From Centropus unirufus (lineage: Eukaryota > Chordata > Aves > Cuculiformes > Centropidae), in assembly GCA_013397695.1 (NCBI GenBank), contig VYZI01000103.1:2294926-2358925 (forward strand): a DNA stretch of 64,000 nt, read 5' to 3'. The notes beneath the pieces are model-generated. The model ran no database searches and was not told the DNA's origin. It was given only the letters and a program-made list of their open reading frames with translations. Each line of letters starts with the position of its first letter. The first letter of the stretch is position 1. This document shows positions 34,601-49,200 of this stretch, piece after piece. The translations under genes were made by a program, and so were the position numbers.

Positions 34601-37600
34601 CCTTGGTTGATGGGGTTGGCATTGGATGAGAGGTCAGACCTGTTCTCCACCCCAAAGAGGTGCTCAGTCACTTGCTTGTTCTTCAGTCACTTCAGCCTCT
34701 TTCACTGCTAGCTTGGCTGGTTGGTTTTTTCTGTTACTACAAGGTAGCTGCTGGCCTGCCATCCTCCTTGGATGTCCTGCCTGATCTGTTGGACATTGAT
34801 GTGCTTAGCCAAGGGCACTTGGCAGTTAATGGCTGGGTCTTGAGGACACTTTTCCCTAGGAGAACAGGGCCTTGGTGACCATCTAGCAGGATGGAAATAG
34901 GCCACAGCCTGCTGACTATATAAATATAATGCTTGGCACCTTTACATATATGTTTTTAAAGCCATGAGGACCTTTGCCAACTCCCATATTTTCCAGCTTG
35001 CTGAGTTCTGTTCTGAGTATATTTTGCCAGTCTACAAAACATGTTTTTAGTCCCATTAGGGTAAATAAAAAGCTTCCTGCATCTGGCTTCTTCGTGTCTC
35101 TGGGCACTCAGACAGCCGCCCTCATGCCAAACGTGGGACTAGTTCCCAGTGCAGCTGTTCCCAGCTCCTCCCAGGGAGCGAAGGGAAAAAGAAGCATTTC
35201 TGAGAAGCACATCTGAAAGGGAAAGGGACTCCTTATATGTGTGATTCCAAGTTAGACCTAGGTTTAGGGAGAAGAAGCTTTGGAGGAAGGAACAAGAGTT
35301 AATGCTGACAAGAAGTATCTGGCAAGTTATTCATTTCTGTCCTTGCATGCCCAGCTGCAGGGATGTGCAGGCACAATAAGTGAATTGGTCCATTGTAGCT
35401 CCAGACCAAAACTGTAGCTCCTCTCTGTGGCAAGAGCCAGTCCAATGCCTAAGAATCATTTCTATTTTAACTAGGATCAAAGTAGGATGCTGTGGGTAGA
35501 GCTTCTGACTGGTATGTTTTAAGCCTAAGTGATGTAAGAAGTAAATAAACATCACGAACGGTGACAAGTTGCCTTCTTTTCTAATCTTCAACATTAAGCT
35601 TTATATGCAAATTAATCATAACAACAAAAGTCAGTCTTGAAATGGAGGCATTAGATCTGGTCAAGTTTCCCATCACCCTCTCCCTGAAATTTCTATCCAT
35701 AAGAAGAAAGGGCTAGTTTTACCCCTGGATGAAGATCTTCACAAGAAGCCAAGTCTCTGGAGACATCTACCATTCAGGATGAGCATCAGCCTTCACTCCT
35801 AGTCTTGACCGAGTGCAGAGGTGGCCTGAGTTTTGATGGCCTTACCTCTCTTCCCCATATAAAAAGCTATGAGAAGTTAAATCCCATATCAGCTGGTGGT
35901 GGGACAGGACTGTGAAAGAAAAACAACTTTTCTTTTTTAGATCTGTGGGTCAGCCTCTAGGCCAGCCGTGGCTTGGACAAAGCCATGGGGTAGTCAGATC
36001 TGCTGGGGTTTGGGCAGAGTGAGGCTCTGGCTTTGCACACTTCTCCAGTATATCCTTGTGGTTAGAGATGCCTTCAACTCTTCTCCAAAGTCCACCTTGC
36101 TGAAAGACAAACTCACTTTTCCTCATGCTTTCTAGTAAAATTACAATGCTATTTTTCCAAAGAAGGATAGAATATGATTTCTCTGGGGCGCTGGAAGATG
36201 AGTAGGGCCAGGTAGCCAGGAAGACAAATGGCATAAAAGCAGAAAAAAACAACTACTATTAAGGAAATAAGAGCCTGCTTTACAGGAAATGCTGAGAACT
36301 ATTTTGAGAAAGCACAATTAGCAGTCTACAGCTCTACATTTGTCAGAAAAATTCCTTCCTCGATAGGAAGGAATGAAACATTCATTATTTCACCCTAAGG
36401 TTGCTTATCACAAATGTGGGTTCCAGCTTGTGGTAATCTACAAGTGCTATGGGCTCCCAACTTACACTGAATTGAGTAGAAGCCGGTTAACATTCAGTAG
36501 TTTTCCTAGGGTCACATCTGACCAATCTCACTCATTTTATTAAGGCAAACATTTATGTGGCATCTAAAAAGCCCATAATGTTCACACTCTTTACTCCTAA
36601 AGCCCAAAGTTATTAGCCCCGGTAACTCCAGCATAGGCTGGCGGAAGATTAGCTTGATGTCCAGGGACCTAACCCTTTGCAACCCCTTGCAAGGTTGACC
36701 CTTATCTTTTTAACACTTATATTATCTAAGATGTTTTTCTGAGTGTTTCTCTACCTGCTTTGAGTTGTCCATTAGTGCAAATCTCTTTCTGGTTATACAA
36801 ATTATTTCCTCAAACAGGATTTATTACAGTGTAGCTATTACCACAGTTTAGCCTTGCACTTCTTTATTCAGGAGAAATAGCTCTGCTAAACAACCCAAAC
36901 ATATTTGTTTAGTAAAAACACCCCATCTCCATAATTTCCACTATCCTTTTTGGGTAAGAGCATGTCAATATACATCCAAACTAGGCCTGCACCAAGGTGG
37001 CACTGACTCAGCAATGCATTGTGCCCTGGGCTGTGGGCACAGGCCCACTTCCAAAATTATTGAGGCTGTAGAGTCAGACCCACAGCCACACGCTCTCCCG
37101 CTCTCTGTGTAGGGGTGAGGGCTGCAGAGCACCCTTCCTACATGGAAATTTTGTTGCCAGCAAGTTAGCATAAAAAAAACAAAAAAAAACCCGAACAAAA
37201 CCAACAACAGAACAAAAGCCTAAAATCCCTCTCTCAAATTCTCAGCCTTTTCCAGCCAATCCTGAGCAAGACAGAATTAGGGATAATTGTACAAACTGTT
37301 CATTCACTCGGTGAGTTAATCTGAGAGAATGGGGAGATTTGGAGGCAGGAGCCAACAAACAGCACTAACATTGAGGCTGCTGCTCAGGACAACTCCTGTG
37401 AGACCTTCTTGCTCTCACAGAAGGATGATTTGAGCAGGAGAGTCCAAGTCCATACAGAGGGTAAGGAAGGACACATGCCACCCCCAGGACTCTACATTCA
37501 ATTTTGCAATTTTGCTTTCCCTTTCTCTTTGCATGTGTTTAAATGTTATCTACAAATGTGCCATTAGGTGGAATTGTACCAGTGAAATCACCCCTCTGAT

Positions 37601-39689
37601 AATAAAAGATCTTTGTTTAATTGGCCAAAAAGCCTCCAGGCACTCAAGAGAACCTTCACCTGGGTTATAACAAACAGCAGTCACCATGGTATTTTAAGCT
37701 ATCTAAGGCAATGTGTACCTTAAGGTAAAAGATGAGCCTTTAAAACTGGCTTCATGAGCATTTGTTAACTCTCACATATCTCTATCCAATATGCCCAGGA
37801 TAAACAGTGGATTCATATTCGACAGACAGGTGAGCTCATCAGGGCTGACCTGAACAACTTTATGCAAGTAACTGCCAGGTTTCCCCAGGAGACAACTAGG
37901 AGAATGACACTGAATTAGTTAAAGCTTACTTGCTTTAGTCCTATGAAAGGACTTTACAGGGAAGTTCAATGATATTTAAGATCATGTGTGTTGCTCTCCT
38001 ATGGTGTGCTGCTTTTCTATGTGCAATTCTTTTGGCAGTGCAGTACCTCAGGCTTTCTCAGCTCAGCATGACGGGCCTCTGATGCTATCATGTCGGTGGG
38101 ATGGGTTGTGGGGTCGTCTCTTAGACCAGACCATTAAAAACCACTTCTGTTCAAATTAATCTGAGCATAAAGTGACATTGGATGGGTGGGATGGGTCCGG
38201 GACCTCAGCAGCTGGGCTCACCACCTGGAAGCAAACCAAACCAGGAGGTGAGCAGGGCCACATCTCTGGGACTAGGGCAGAAAGGAGAACAGGGACACAG
38301 CAGGGGAGTGAGCGGGAACATTCTTCTCAGGGTGGTGAACAGCTAGATTTGCTTCCTTGTGCCTGAAGTCTCTTCTCTTCCTTGTGCCTGTGTCTCCTGA
38401 AGAAATCAGTGCTTGTGGCAAAACCCAGCAAATGGTAGTATAGCTGGGCTTGAGCATGCTCCAAGATGTTTGCTCTGGGGGAAAAGAAGATAACGATCGG
38501 TTTTCCCACAGAAAGTAGAGAGTGAGCAAGAAGAACAACAAAAAAATGCTTGAATTCCAACGTATCCTTGACTTTCAGAAACAACATGGGTTGCGTCTGT
38601 TTTTTTCGTGTAATACAAGAGCAAAACCAATTTAATTCAACTTATAGTGAAGTACAAGCTTAGATGGGACTAAATATGTGTGTAGGCTGCATATTAGCAA
38701 ATGGAGCAAACAGTGAAGGAAAACAAACAAGCTTGTTTTAGGGAGACTTTGTCACTGTCTCACCGGTCACAGGCTCCCCAAGGGAAAGCAGGCAGGCTTC
38801 TAATTGGACTTACATAGCAATGAGCAGCTGGCAAAGATCCCTGCTAGAGAGTAGGAGAATTGTGAAATTTGGCTTAATTGAAAAAAATGCATCATTTCGC
38901 CTAGTGATTGCAACATCCAAACCATTAGCAAACATTAGTCGTTTTGGCTACCCTGTGGTCAGTGGGATTGCTAGTGCAGCTGGGTGGGTGGCTGGGTAGG
39001 GAAGGGTCCAGAGAGCTGAGTGGGTCAAAATACAGCCACTGTAAAGTAAAACAGTGATAGGTTTCTTTCTAGCCAGTTCACCCGCTAGTGAGAGAGTGCA
39101 AGAAAACACTTATTTTTGCAGAGCTGGTACATTGGCCACTTGGTCATTGAGCCAAGCATCACCTGAGCATATGGCATGAGTGAGCTACAGGGCTGGGTGG
39201 AGGTGTGAAGGATGGAGGAAGGCAGCCCTGATTTTGCTTAGTTTAGGCTGCTGGGCTGCTTTACCCTTGGGATGTTTTCAGGTGTTTGGCAGTTGGTTAA
39301 AGTGCTCTGACTGGAAAAATTATTGCCTCAGCTATCTCCCCCCTTGATGTTTTGCAGACCACCTCTCTAGTGACAGGGACACCTGTGTGGCTTATGAGCC
39401 ATCTCTGAACAACAAGAACTACTTGCGCCATCAAAGTAGACTTACTTCATTTGTCTCACACATTGTATTCATACATCCAATATAATTTTGATTTTTTCAA
39501 TCAAAATGTAATTATAGTCTAGAGTCTGCATATATGACACTTTATAAGCCCTTTTCTCCCAGTAGACCCACTACCCATCCTGCCATCTTCATCTTCTATT
39601 TAAGAATCTGATAATTACTTCCTAAGCATACCACTTAGTACTTGCCTTTATTGAAGTGCCTCCTGTTATTTTCAGACTATTCCTTTAAC
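31668..39689. other. Intergenic DNA, no gene seen
   Basis: Eight kilobases contain scattered chance frames, none longer than 136 codons. An A-rich run lies at 37171-37190. The segment 37590-37760 is AT-rich and motif-dense (TTTGTTTAATTGGCC; CACCTGGGTTATAACAAACA) and is a candidate conserved non-coding element, on visual impression only. Confidence 0.5.
37171..37190. repeat. A-rich run
   Basis: Eight A's, a C and nine A's, followed by C-containing A-rich sequence to about 37215. No retroelement body was seen next to it. Confidence 0.8.
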
Positions 39690-40250
39690 TGATCAACACC
39701 ATTTTGAATTCTAGTCTTATCAAATGTGCACGCAGTCCCTCCTGGATTAGTGCCACCTGAAAATTTAATAAGTATGTTCTCATTCCACCATCCAAGCCAT
39801 TAACGAAAACATTGAATAACATCTGCTACAGGAACGATCACTGTGAAATCTCAGCTGATGAATCATTTCAACCTGACAATTAAATGTGAGCAGTTTTAAG
39901 CTACTCATACTCAAGTCTATAGAAACTGCCTTTGGGTCGCCCTTCCTGAACTTGTTTATGGGTATGTCATATAAGACTGGTGTCATAAACCTCACTGAAG
40001 TGAAGACACATGGCATTGACTGCTCCTGCCTCATCCACAAACCCTATTACCTTGTCAAGAGGGAAATTGGATTGTGTTGACACGATTTATTCTTGACATA
40101 TTCCTATTAACTTCAACTTTTCTCAGCCTTATCATCTAGGTGCCTGCAAAAAAATCTGTTTGATTATGTTTTTCAGGACTTTTTTTCCCAGAAATAGAAG
40201 TTTAGCTCATGGCCCCATAACTTTCTGACTCCAACCGTTCCCTCCCTTTA
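39690..40250 (-). mobile_element. Ancient CR1/L3-like LINE reverse-transcriptase remnant
   Basis: Read on the minus strand, the translation retains the order of the CR1-clade reverse-transcriptase core. A strand like FSEVYDT (about 40000-39980) corresponds to the family's FSKAFDT, and IQCF...WLGWW (about 39825-39785) to the FNIFINDLDDG region. IKFSGGTNPGG (about 39770-39738) corresponds to the catalytic FADDTKLGG block. Both catalytic aspartates are lost and several stops and frame breaks are present, so it is inactive. The DNA also resembles a repeat that is abundant in turtles and crocodilians, so the insertion probably predates birds. The boundaries are approximate. Confidence 0.75.
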
Positions 40251-43200
40251 TGCAAATGAAAGAGTTTTTTCTGCCCTGGGGCAGGATTTGCAAAAGCTCT
40301 CCATGGTGGCCATTATTGCCAGAGAGTGACCTTAGGTCAATGTTACCTTTGGGCTTTTGAAAAATCTCTTCTCCATCTACACAAAAGACTATGAAAACCA
40401 GAGAAGATGCTGTTTCTGCACTGTCTTTCTTTAAGGCTACCCTTTTTTTTTGCGGTATGCAAAACAGGAGGGCTTCTCCCCTTGCCTTTGAGCACCATGT
40501 AATGCCTACTGCTACAACAGGAATAAAGAATAAAGATACTCAGCTGCAAATGTACCGAGCCCACTCATTCACCCACCGCTGTGTTACGAATGTGCACGGC
40601 ACGTTGGCAGGCTCACCAGCTGCGCTCAGGTTCAGCAGAAGCCTATTGGGATAATTTTAGAATAACTTGCTTATCAGTTAGCTTCTTCTAAAGAGAACTT
40701 GGATGCTGAGAATTAGTAATGGGTGATGCCATTTGCATCTTTCAGGATGACAGTGGGAGAGGAATTAACAGCACTGCGATACCGCCAAGTATTATGATGC
40801 TAATTTTTCATCTAAAGGGTCAGAGGGCTTCAAGCTCTTTTGAAAGGGGCCCTCTCTGTTATCCCTCACCCTCCCACCCCCCACTGCATTTGAAATGTTG
40901 GTGGAAGCAGAGCACACTTTAATGCTGGATGCACTGGGAAAGCCACAATCCGATCACAGCCTCACTCTGTTTTCCCTGCCTGTTCTGGGCCCAAGATTTA
41001 CAAGGTGGCCACCAAACTGTAGTCACACCTACTCCTTTGGGTGGTGCTAGATATGGCTAGAGCTGTTGTACCACTGTGATGCCTGCGCTCGGTTTGAATG
41101 CCCAGAAACACCCTCACAAGAGGAGAACACTGAGCTTGGCCCCGTTGTTCTCCAGGACAGCAGCCCACAGTGACCACGATGTTCTGGAGCAAATGTCAGT
41201 GCGGTGCTAGTAACTCCACAGTAAGTTGAACCTCCGGTGGTGGCTACTGATAATGGATAGCCTTCAAAAACAGCCTGACGTGAGCAGGCTGGCGTGACAG
41301 CAGGGTAGAGAGCAACCGTATCACAGCAAATCTACACATCAGGAATAACACGTCTGAGGCCTCTAAAATAAATGCACTGCGGGAAGAGAGGAGCAGCAGG
41401 GAAGGAAGACAGATGTGCACAGTGGGAAGGTCAGCCTGGTGTGTGTCCTTCCAAAACCTTTTCATGCTAATCGTGCCTTGAGGAAAACTAGCTTATGTGA
41501 GGAGCTTCAGCGGGCACCATCACATGAAAAGTGGTGCAGATGCCATGGCTGAAATGAAAGCCAGCACTGTGAAGTCACACACAGCTGAGCAGCACCGGGG
41601 TTAGACACTGCAAAGTCCTGGCGTATGGGGAGGCCAGCCTCTTCTGTTAACCCCTCCCCAGCCTGACAGATTGAGGCATGAAAGGGAATTGCTGCTGTGG
41701 ACTGAATTATGAAAGCAGGCAGTGATGGCGGGCACCCAGGGGGACGGATAATCCCTGGGGGACAAGGAGTCTCCTGGATCCGTGGCACTAGTGGCCATGC
41801 TGCTCCCTGTCAAAGCTGCAGAGCACACAGGTGAGACAAGGTGACTAAAACATCTCCACCTCTTCTCTGGAGGACCTCTTTGACTGGACATAAATTATTT
41901 GCAAATAGATGCGAGAAGGAATAATCTAGTTCAAAAGCATTTTGTAGCTCAGTTCTCCCTTCCTCCACAGCCCTGAGCAGCAGCAAAGACAGCAACAAGC
42001 CTGAGGGTGTCCATGCATGGGAGCCATCTATTTTGCGTTATAGGGCTTCATATCTGCTCTTCACCGGGGGGCAAGAATATCTTCCCCCTCACTGCTGGGA
42101 GATGAGAAACTGGCACTGTTTGGGGGGGATGCATACAGGATGTGAATGTGTTATGCAGCCACTGAGGCTGGAAAGGACGGCTGGTTTCAGAAAGGCAGGA
42201 TAGATGCAGGGAAAGGTCTGGCAAAGTGCAAGACTGGGCAAGGCTGAGGTCAATCTTGTGCTGAGAAGCAGGAGCTGGAGGAGAACCTGTGAGTGACAGA
42301 GGTTAGCAGGAGGTGGGGAGGAGGAAAAGGTGGGGGGACAGGCACTGTGCCATTTGGAATTAAACTTTTGGGATACCTTTGAGCTATCCCGTTTAGCTTA
42401 CAGCAATGCCTGTGAAAGCCTTACCCTCTGGGGCCAGTGTTTCCAAGCCCCATTGCTCTGTGTGCTGGAAGGGGTCACTCTCTAACCATGCTTGCAATTA
42501 CAGTTGGTTAGAAATTGATTTTCTTCACTTAACTAAAGCCCTATTAAGTTGATATGAATCAGATCCAATAAATGATTCCAAATTAATTCGGGCAACAGCT
42601 TCTATTTGAAAAGTCCAGTTAATGAGAGAGCGTCGTATTCAGAGGGCGATAGGTGGTGGAGGAGGGGGCTGTGCTGTGCACAATGGTCTCTCAGTGTCAT
42701 ATTCTGCACAGAGGGCATTTTTATTTATTTTTCTCCTTTTTCATTCTGGAATGACACAAAGGAGGAGAAAATTATTCCTTTTCTACCCCTGAACTGGAAA
42801 TGAATGTTGCAGCTGTGCAAGCAGCGCCCGCCCTGATTTGTCTGAGAGAAAGGCCCCAGTTAAATGAGGGGAGGCTCTCAGAAACCAACAAATTATATTA
42901 CACAGGAAGAAAGATTCAAGGCTCTCTTGTTTGATGCTGGTTCATTTATTGAGCAGTATTAACCCTTCTTTCTGCCGCTTTGTTTGCTGACTTAAAGATG
43001 GCCCCAAATGGGCTCCCTGAATGAACTCGCAGTGACCTCACTCTGGTGTAGCTTACCGCATGGGTCCGAGGGGCACCTATAACCTCTGAATAACCCCAGC
43101 ATCTGCCACATTGCCTCATTAGGGGACTGAGCATTAATGCTGTATGGCCAGTCCCTGCGTGCCCTACATACATAATTAGCTTTCCAAGGGGAGGACTGGG

Positions 43201-46200
43201 ACCGACTGAAAGGGAAAGGGGATTCATTACCAGAACCGGGGAGGAAAGAAGTTTCTTTCCATTGCTAACCATGCTGGCTTCCTGTAGATTCTGCCTTTAA
43301 GATCTTCCTTTTAATTTTCTGTTGCTAACTGGTAAGCTGAGCCATCGAGATAATTTTTCCCTGACACTTTCAGCTCTGTCTTTGCCATACAATGGGGTAT
43401 GAGATGAGATGTGGTGCTTAAGGATTCATTGGGTGTTTCAGTGGACGGTAGTGTTTCTGCAGGGGAGAGTGTAAGCAAGGTGAATGTTTCTGACAGGTAG
43501 ACAGCAGCTCCAAGCTGAGTATACAGAGAGATGTGGGATCCTGGGCTGGAGAAGGTCCTGCCAACCTCCTACATCCCAGAAAAAAGATGTGGACAAGAAG
43601 AGAAGAAAAAGAGTTAAAAATCAAACTGAAAACAGAAACTATGCAGTGGTTACAGATGGACAGAAGTTATGATGTTCTGTTGTTTCAAAAAATAAATGTG
43701 GGTATTGAGAAGTAAAATGCAGAGAGGCAAGCATTATGGTATTAAACAGAGTGAGGCAAGTTTAAAAAAGGTAAATATTGAAAGCATGCAAAGTTTGACA
43801 TTTACAAATTATAAGAGCAGGAAGGCATTCAGATCCAAGCAGCATTCGAAAAAAAAAGAGCATTTTAGGAAACAGCAACCCTTTCTTCCCCACCCAATTA
43901 AGCAGTTTTAGCTACAGAACAGTCAATGACAGGGAAGGATGCAAGGAAGAAGAAAGTGAAGTGACCTAATGAGATAAGGGATTAGACATATTTGGAGTTG
44001 AACTTAATTGTTACTTGAATTAATAAGGTAAATCCAACTTTTAGGACAGATCTGAATGCTTTTATTTTCCCTTTTATTCTCCTTGGAGCGTTGTTACACA
44101 AGTCAGTGTAAGGATAATGGCTTAGAAGTCTGAGTAGGCATCCACAGTCCCAGTGGCTGAGATGCTGTGTCCCTCCCACCTTCCCCCCAGCCTGCATCTA
44201 TTCTGGTTTTTGCCCAAGAGGCTCTTCTGGACTGTGAGCTCTTCAGAGCTCTTCCTATCTGTCTGTGCAGCCTCCAAGCTGCAACTGGAACAGCAAATCA
44301 TAAGAATTACTGATTTGAACCAGCAAACTTGCCCTCTGTGAGAGTTAACATGTCCTCATGGATTCACGGCATGCAATTACATAGCTGTGTACAATGGGGA
44401 GGGTTGATGCTCATATTGGAAATAGGGAAAACTGCAATACCATGACTGAATTCAAGGAAAATGCTCTGATTTTTTATATATGAAAGGAAGAGAAGGGTTC
44501 CTTTTCTGTCACTGAGCCTTCTACCCTATTCTGTACTGTGTGTGAGGGATTAAAGAGCTTTTCTACTATAGAAAAAATATTCTCCTTCTTTAAATAGAAT
44601 TGAAACAGAAATAAAATCCAGCCACAGCTTCTCTTACAAAAACTGAGTGGGACATGTTGAGATAATCTCTTCTGTGATTTATGTGCACCAATCGTATCTG
44701 AGGGGGAGCAGGAATAACACTTACCAAGATGAGAATGTGGCACATCTGCCTCTCTTTTCATTATTGATCCCACAGGCAGAAAGGTTTTGTCATTAGCCTA
44801 CTCAGCTTCAAAACCTCTGGCTTGTGGTCTGGCTTCAGGCAAGAGCAGTGTGAGGCAGGGGTGTGCCCCCCAAGGAAGGACCTGCATAGTCACTCCAGGC
44901 CACTTCTCCAGCTGGGTCCACGGGACGCATCTCAGTGTATCCGTCACAAGTCCCAAGACACCCTGTGCCTGAATAAGAGCTTCGTTGAATAGGAACAGCC
45001 TCCTTGGTGCCCCAGATTTACATGTATGACAGAACAGAATATTTTATTGATATAAAGTATTTATGGGTCCCCAAGAAAGCATCCCTTAGCATCAATAGGC
45101 CATTATAACACAACAGAAGAGTTTTCTTGCTCATTCTTACTACCACCAGTTAAACTTCTTTGTTAAACAGTGAATTAAAGAAAAAAATAATGTCTCTGTG
45201 GCCTAAGCCTTCAAAGGATATGGAAGCAATAGCCCAGATGAAAATCAGAGTTTAGTTCCTGGCTCTTATGATTAGGGATCCAACAGACTGAGGGCTCACG
45301 TCTGCACCAATCCCATTGCAAGTCCATGGCATGCAGCACTTCACAGTGATTTCCCAGCATGCTGCCAAGCCTGGCCCATGCCCCCAATGCTGACATCATA
45401 AGTAGGCGCATTGCATGCTCTAGAAACACTGGAAGATCCACATCTAGAGCACCAGTGCCTCTCATTTCTACTCATTCAAGCCTTTATACTAATGTTTTCC
45501 CCACAAAACCAGAGTGAGGGGAACTGGATGTTCAGACAATGCTCCTGTTAAGCTAGCTGTTTAAAAGGTGAAATTCCAGCAAATCTCATCATGCAGTTCC
45601 CTCCCTGAGAGAACTGATGGCATGAAAACATCGTTCTGGGTGCACATCATGTCATTACTCATTCTTGGTATTAAAGGAATGTACATGGCAAAGTACTGGT
45701 TGTTCCAATGCTGTGTATGTGACATCACAGATGGCAGCCGTTCAGATAGCTGTTTTGTCACAAAATAGAGAAGTGTAACACCAAGGTGGAAAGAAAGCGT
45801 TAAGAGAGTCTGAATGCTGCAAAAATGCTGGTCTGGTTTTGAGTTCAATACTGCTGTACATAAAAGCACTATGTCAGTTGTCGTGGCATGGTATTTTCCA
45901 CAAACTGCTGTTCTGCTCTGACTTGGGCTTTCAGGGTCATCCAGGAAACCCTGCTGGAGACAAGAAGCCAAAATATCAGGCAAGACCATTAAGATGTGTG
46001 GTTCCCCTGTTCCTGGACTCCCAGCTCAGCTCTCATACAGTGTGAGAGAGCGCCTTGTCTCCAGACCTCTGGAGAACGTGGGGATGGAAGGAAGCCGCAG
46101 GGAAGTGGAAGTAAGGGTATTTCTCTACAGGCTGGTTAAGATTCAAAGGCTGAGGTCAATGTTTGTCTTGAATTCAGTTCCACCTCCAAGTCTCCTAGTC

Positions 46201-49200
46201 ATATGTCCTGCACAGTTTCTGTCTTGGCCATTAGGAAGGAGAGTGTTTAGTGGGAAGGAGATACAACCCAGGTCTCCCGGCTCAGCCACACTGCAGCTTG
46301 TTCACACCTGGTATTAAACAGGCAGAGACCGTCTCAGACCAAGTACACAGGTCCCTGATCCAGACCTGACAGTGCTGCTGCAAACCCTACCAGGTCTCCA
46401 GCTCTGGGGATGCAGCTCTGCTGTATTTGAGAAGAGTGAACATCACGATCCTCAAGGCTGCTACTACTCTGTTAACCAGGCAGCGTCTGCCAGAAACTAT
46501 TGCTTCTCTTAGAGGAGGGAATATATAAAACGTGGTCAGATATTTGGGTAAGGCAAAGGATACAAACCCCATAGGTCTGGTTTTCTGCATCGCATTAGCC
46601 AAAAATTTGCCATTTAACAGGTCAGGGTTTTTATAATTTATAGGCAGGAGATTCATGTCCTTCCTATCTTCACCAGCATGATCCCCTAAACTGCCTTGCT
46701 CTGTGCTAGATCTTAACTTTCATTACTTCATAGTGTGCTCTCAGGTCTGAGGAAAGGGTCTTTTGCCCATCTTCCTTCTGGGAAGCTGCCCTAGCTGCAG
46801 CTAGCTTGCGCAGCATTGCCTGGGTCAGTTTGGTAGCTCAGCTCCATTCCTCACCATAATATCACATTATTGCTGTGCTTTTATATTTGTCCTTGTTTTT
46901 CTGGAGCCACTGTCTTCATTGCCTGTTTCTGTTGTCTACAAAAACCCTTTCTTTTGGCTGCTAGATCCCATTTTAATCCCCACATGAACTCTAGGAAACA
47001 GCTAATGCCAGGAGACAGCAAATGCCCAGGAGACAGGGATGCAGGAGGCAATGAATGTAGCCACTCAGACCCTACTGGGGCATTGCATCCACCATGCGCA
47101 TTGGGAAATCCCACTCCAGTCTCCTTCATCCATCAGTGCCTGCCTCAGAGCTTACAACAAACCAGCCAGAGCAAGAGATAAAGATGATTCAGCTGTTTGT
47201 AGAAATTCAAAGAGTGAAATCAGGATGATCTGATACTTGAAGCAATGAGCAAGAGTGTCTATGCAGGGAGAGGCAATACCTGTCATGAGCATCACTCCTA
47301 CAGCTGGGAAAAAGAAACAAGCCTCTTCAGAAGTTTTACATTTTGAACCCGAATCTAGAAGACATGTTCATGTGTATCTATTTCTATATATTAAGGAAGA
47401 CAGCAGAAGATGACAATTCATTTCACTGGGTTGGGTTCTTTTCTGGGGGGAGGTAAAAATCAGGTATTTATAACCTGCCCTTTCTGGTGTCATTCAACCT
47501 GCTGAACCACATTATGTCTGGGTAGCTCCTCAGTAACTCCACTGAGTCAAACCAGAGATTATATTTGGTCTCTAACAAGTCTGTCTCATTTTCCTATTTT
47601 ATGACATGAGCTACATTGCTGCATAAGTGGGAAGAAAATATGATAAGTATATAAACAAAATAGGGAATATGAGTCAGATCCATCATTCAAGTCACTTGAA
47701 ACAAGCCACGTACTCTCAGTATTGTGATTGTGGGAATCAGAACATTTTGGTGAGCCTTGTGCTGGGGATACGGTGAGTAGAGAAGAAGGCTTGGGGTCTT
47801 GCATATTGGTCAAAAAAGCCAAAGGCTTGGGCCACAGTAATCACTAGAAGGCTTTGCCCTGCAGCAGTTTGTGCCAAGTGTATGGAAAGAAGGATAAGCA
47901 ACATGTCACCTTTTCAAAATCTAACACTAGCTTTTTTTTCCTCCTCCCACAAAAAGCCCTTTGTGGAACATGCAGTCAGAAGCCTCACTAATTGGCTTCG
48001 TCTCGAGCATAAAGATTTCTTTCTGGAATCAGTTGGCAAATATACGCCTGGATTTGCCTCTCTAATTTTAACAAGTGACTTTTGCCTTTTTTCAGGTTAT
48101 TGGGGAAGTATGTTCTACTTAGTCTTGAGCCCTTTAACAGATTTTAGCATCTCTGTCTTCTGCAAAAGAAGTAATGTTGTACAGCATTTTAATTAAGATG
48201 AGACAACAACCCAGCAAGACCTAAAGGTAAATCCCACTCTTCAGTTCAGCTAATGAACAACATCCCTCCCTAGTCCTGCTCACAGGAGGGAAGTCCCATT
48301 GTCTGGAAGCTGGTAGATGAGGGCCCCTGAGTTCACAGTAGTGAGAGCATCCTTGGCAAATTGATCACATTTTCTTGGCTTCTTACTGAAAATTGCAATC
48401 AAAACTTTGGAATGATGCTATTAGTTGGCTGGTTCTTCTCCATGACATTTCCTTGTCCATTTTTTCTAACATTCTTTTGTTTTTCCAGGGAAAAAATCCT
48501 CCCTTGGCAGCTGTTACTATTGCAAGAACTGCTGAGTGACAACTTCTAGAACTAGGCAACCAGGGTATAGGTTCATTGGTTCTATTTCTGTATGCCCTTA
48601 TGCAAAATATTTGCTATGCTTTTTCCCTTTTGAATGAATACACATAGAGGTGCATAGGTTTTACATTAACAAGTGCACATGAACTCAAATTACATTAGAT
48701 TAAGCTGATTTCATTTTTTTCCCTTGTTTGACCACTGGTGTCAGTTATGATCATCTAGCTGAAATTTGTTGTGGAGCATTATTTCAGATATCTCTTCTAT
48801 AAATGTGATAGTTTTCTATTAATGTGTTCATTTTTAATGTTACGAAGCCAAAGTCTGCTATCAGACATACACTAAGCTGAATTGATCAAAAGAATAAGCC
48901 TGTTGATTGTGCAGGAAAACAGCATAGCAAGTTGTAGATTAGTAACTAGAACATCCAAACTCCAGCATGCCTATCTACCATGACCCCTGCAATACAAGAG
49001 AATTTTGTCATTCTTTGGCTTGAGGAAGGTGATAAAATGTGAAAAAGCATTTGAATCAGATTTTAGCTCATCCCTAATCCAAGAGGTGCCTCTGGCTTCC
49101 TGGGTTCAGGACAGCAAATCTCATTCTGTATTAGAAGAGGATAAATAAAAAGTTGATATTATCTGTCATTTCATTGTACTGTACTTTGTGGCTTGAATCT

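Noticed and set aside
38725..38738. AAACAAGCTTGTTT as a p53 response element
   Set aside because: The two half-sites overlap in one palindrome and are not arranged as separate decamers, so a p53 tetramer could not occupy both.
45561..45989. 142-codon minus-strand open frame
   Set aside because: For 64 kb on both strands one or two frames of this length are expected by chance. No splice context, family match or codon-like composition was seen.
47367..47376. AGACATGTTC, a perfect p53 half-site
   Set aside because: No second half-site within 13 bases; isolated decamers are common by chance.
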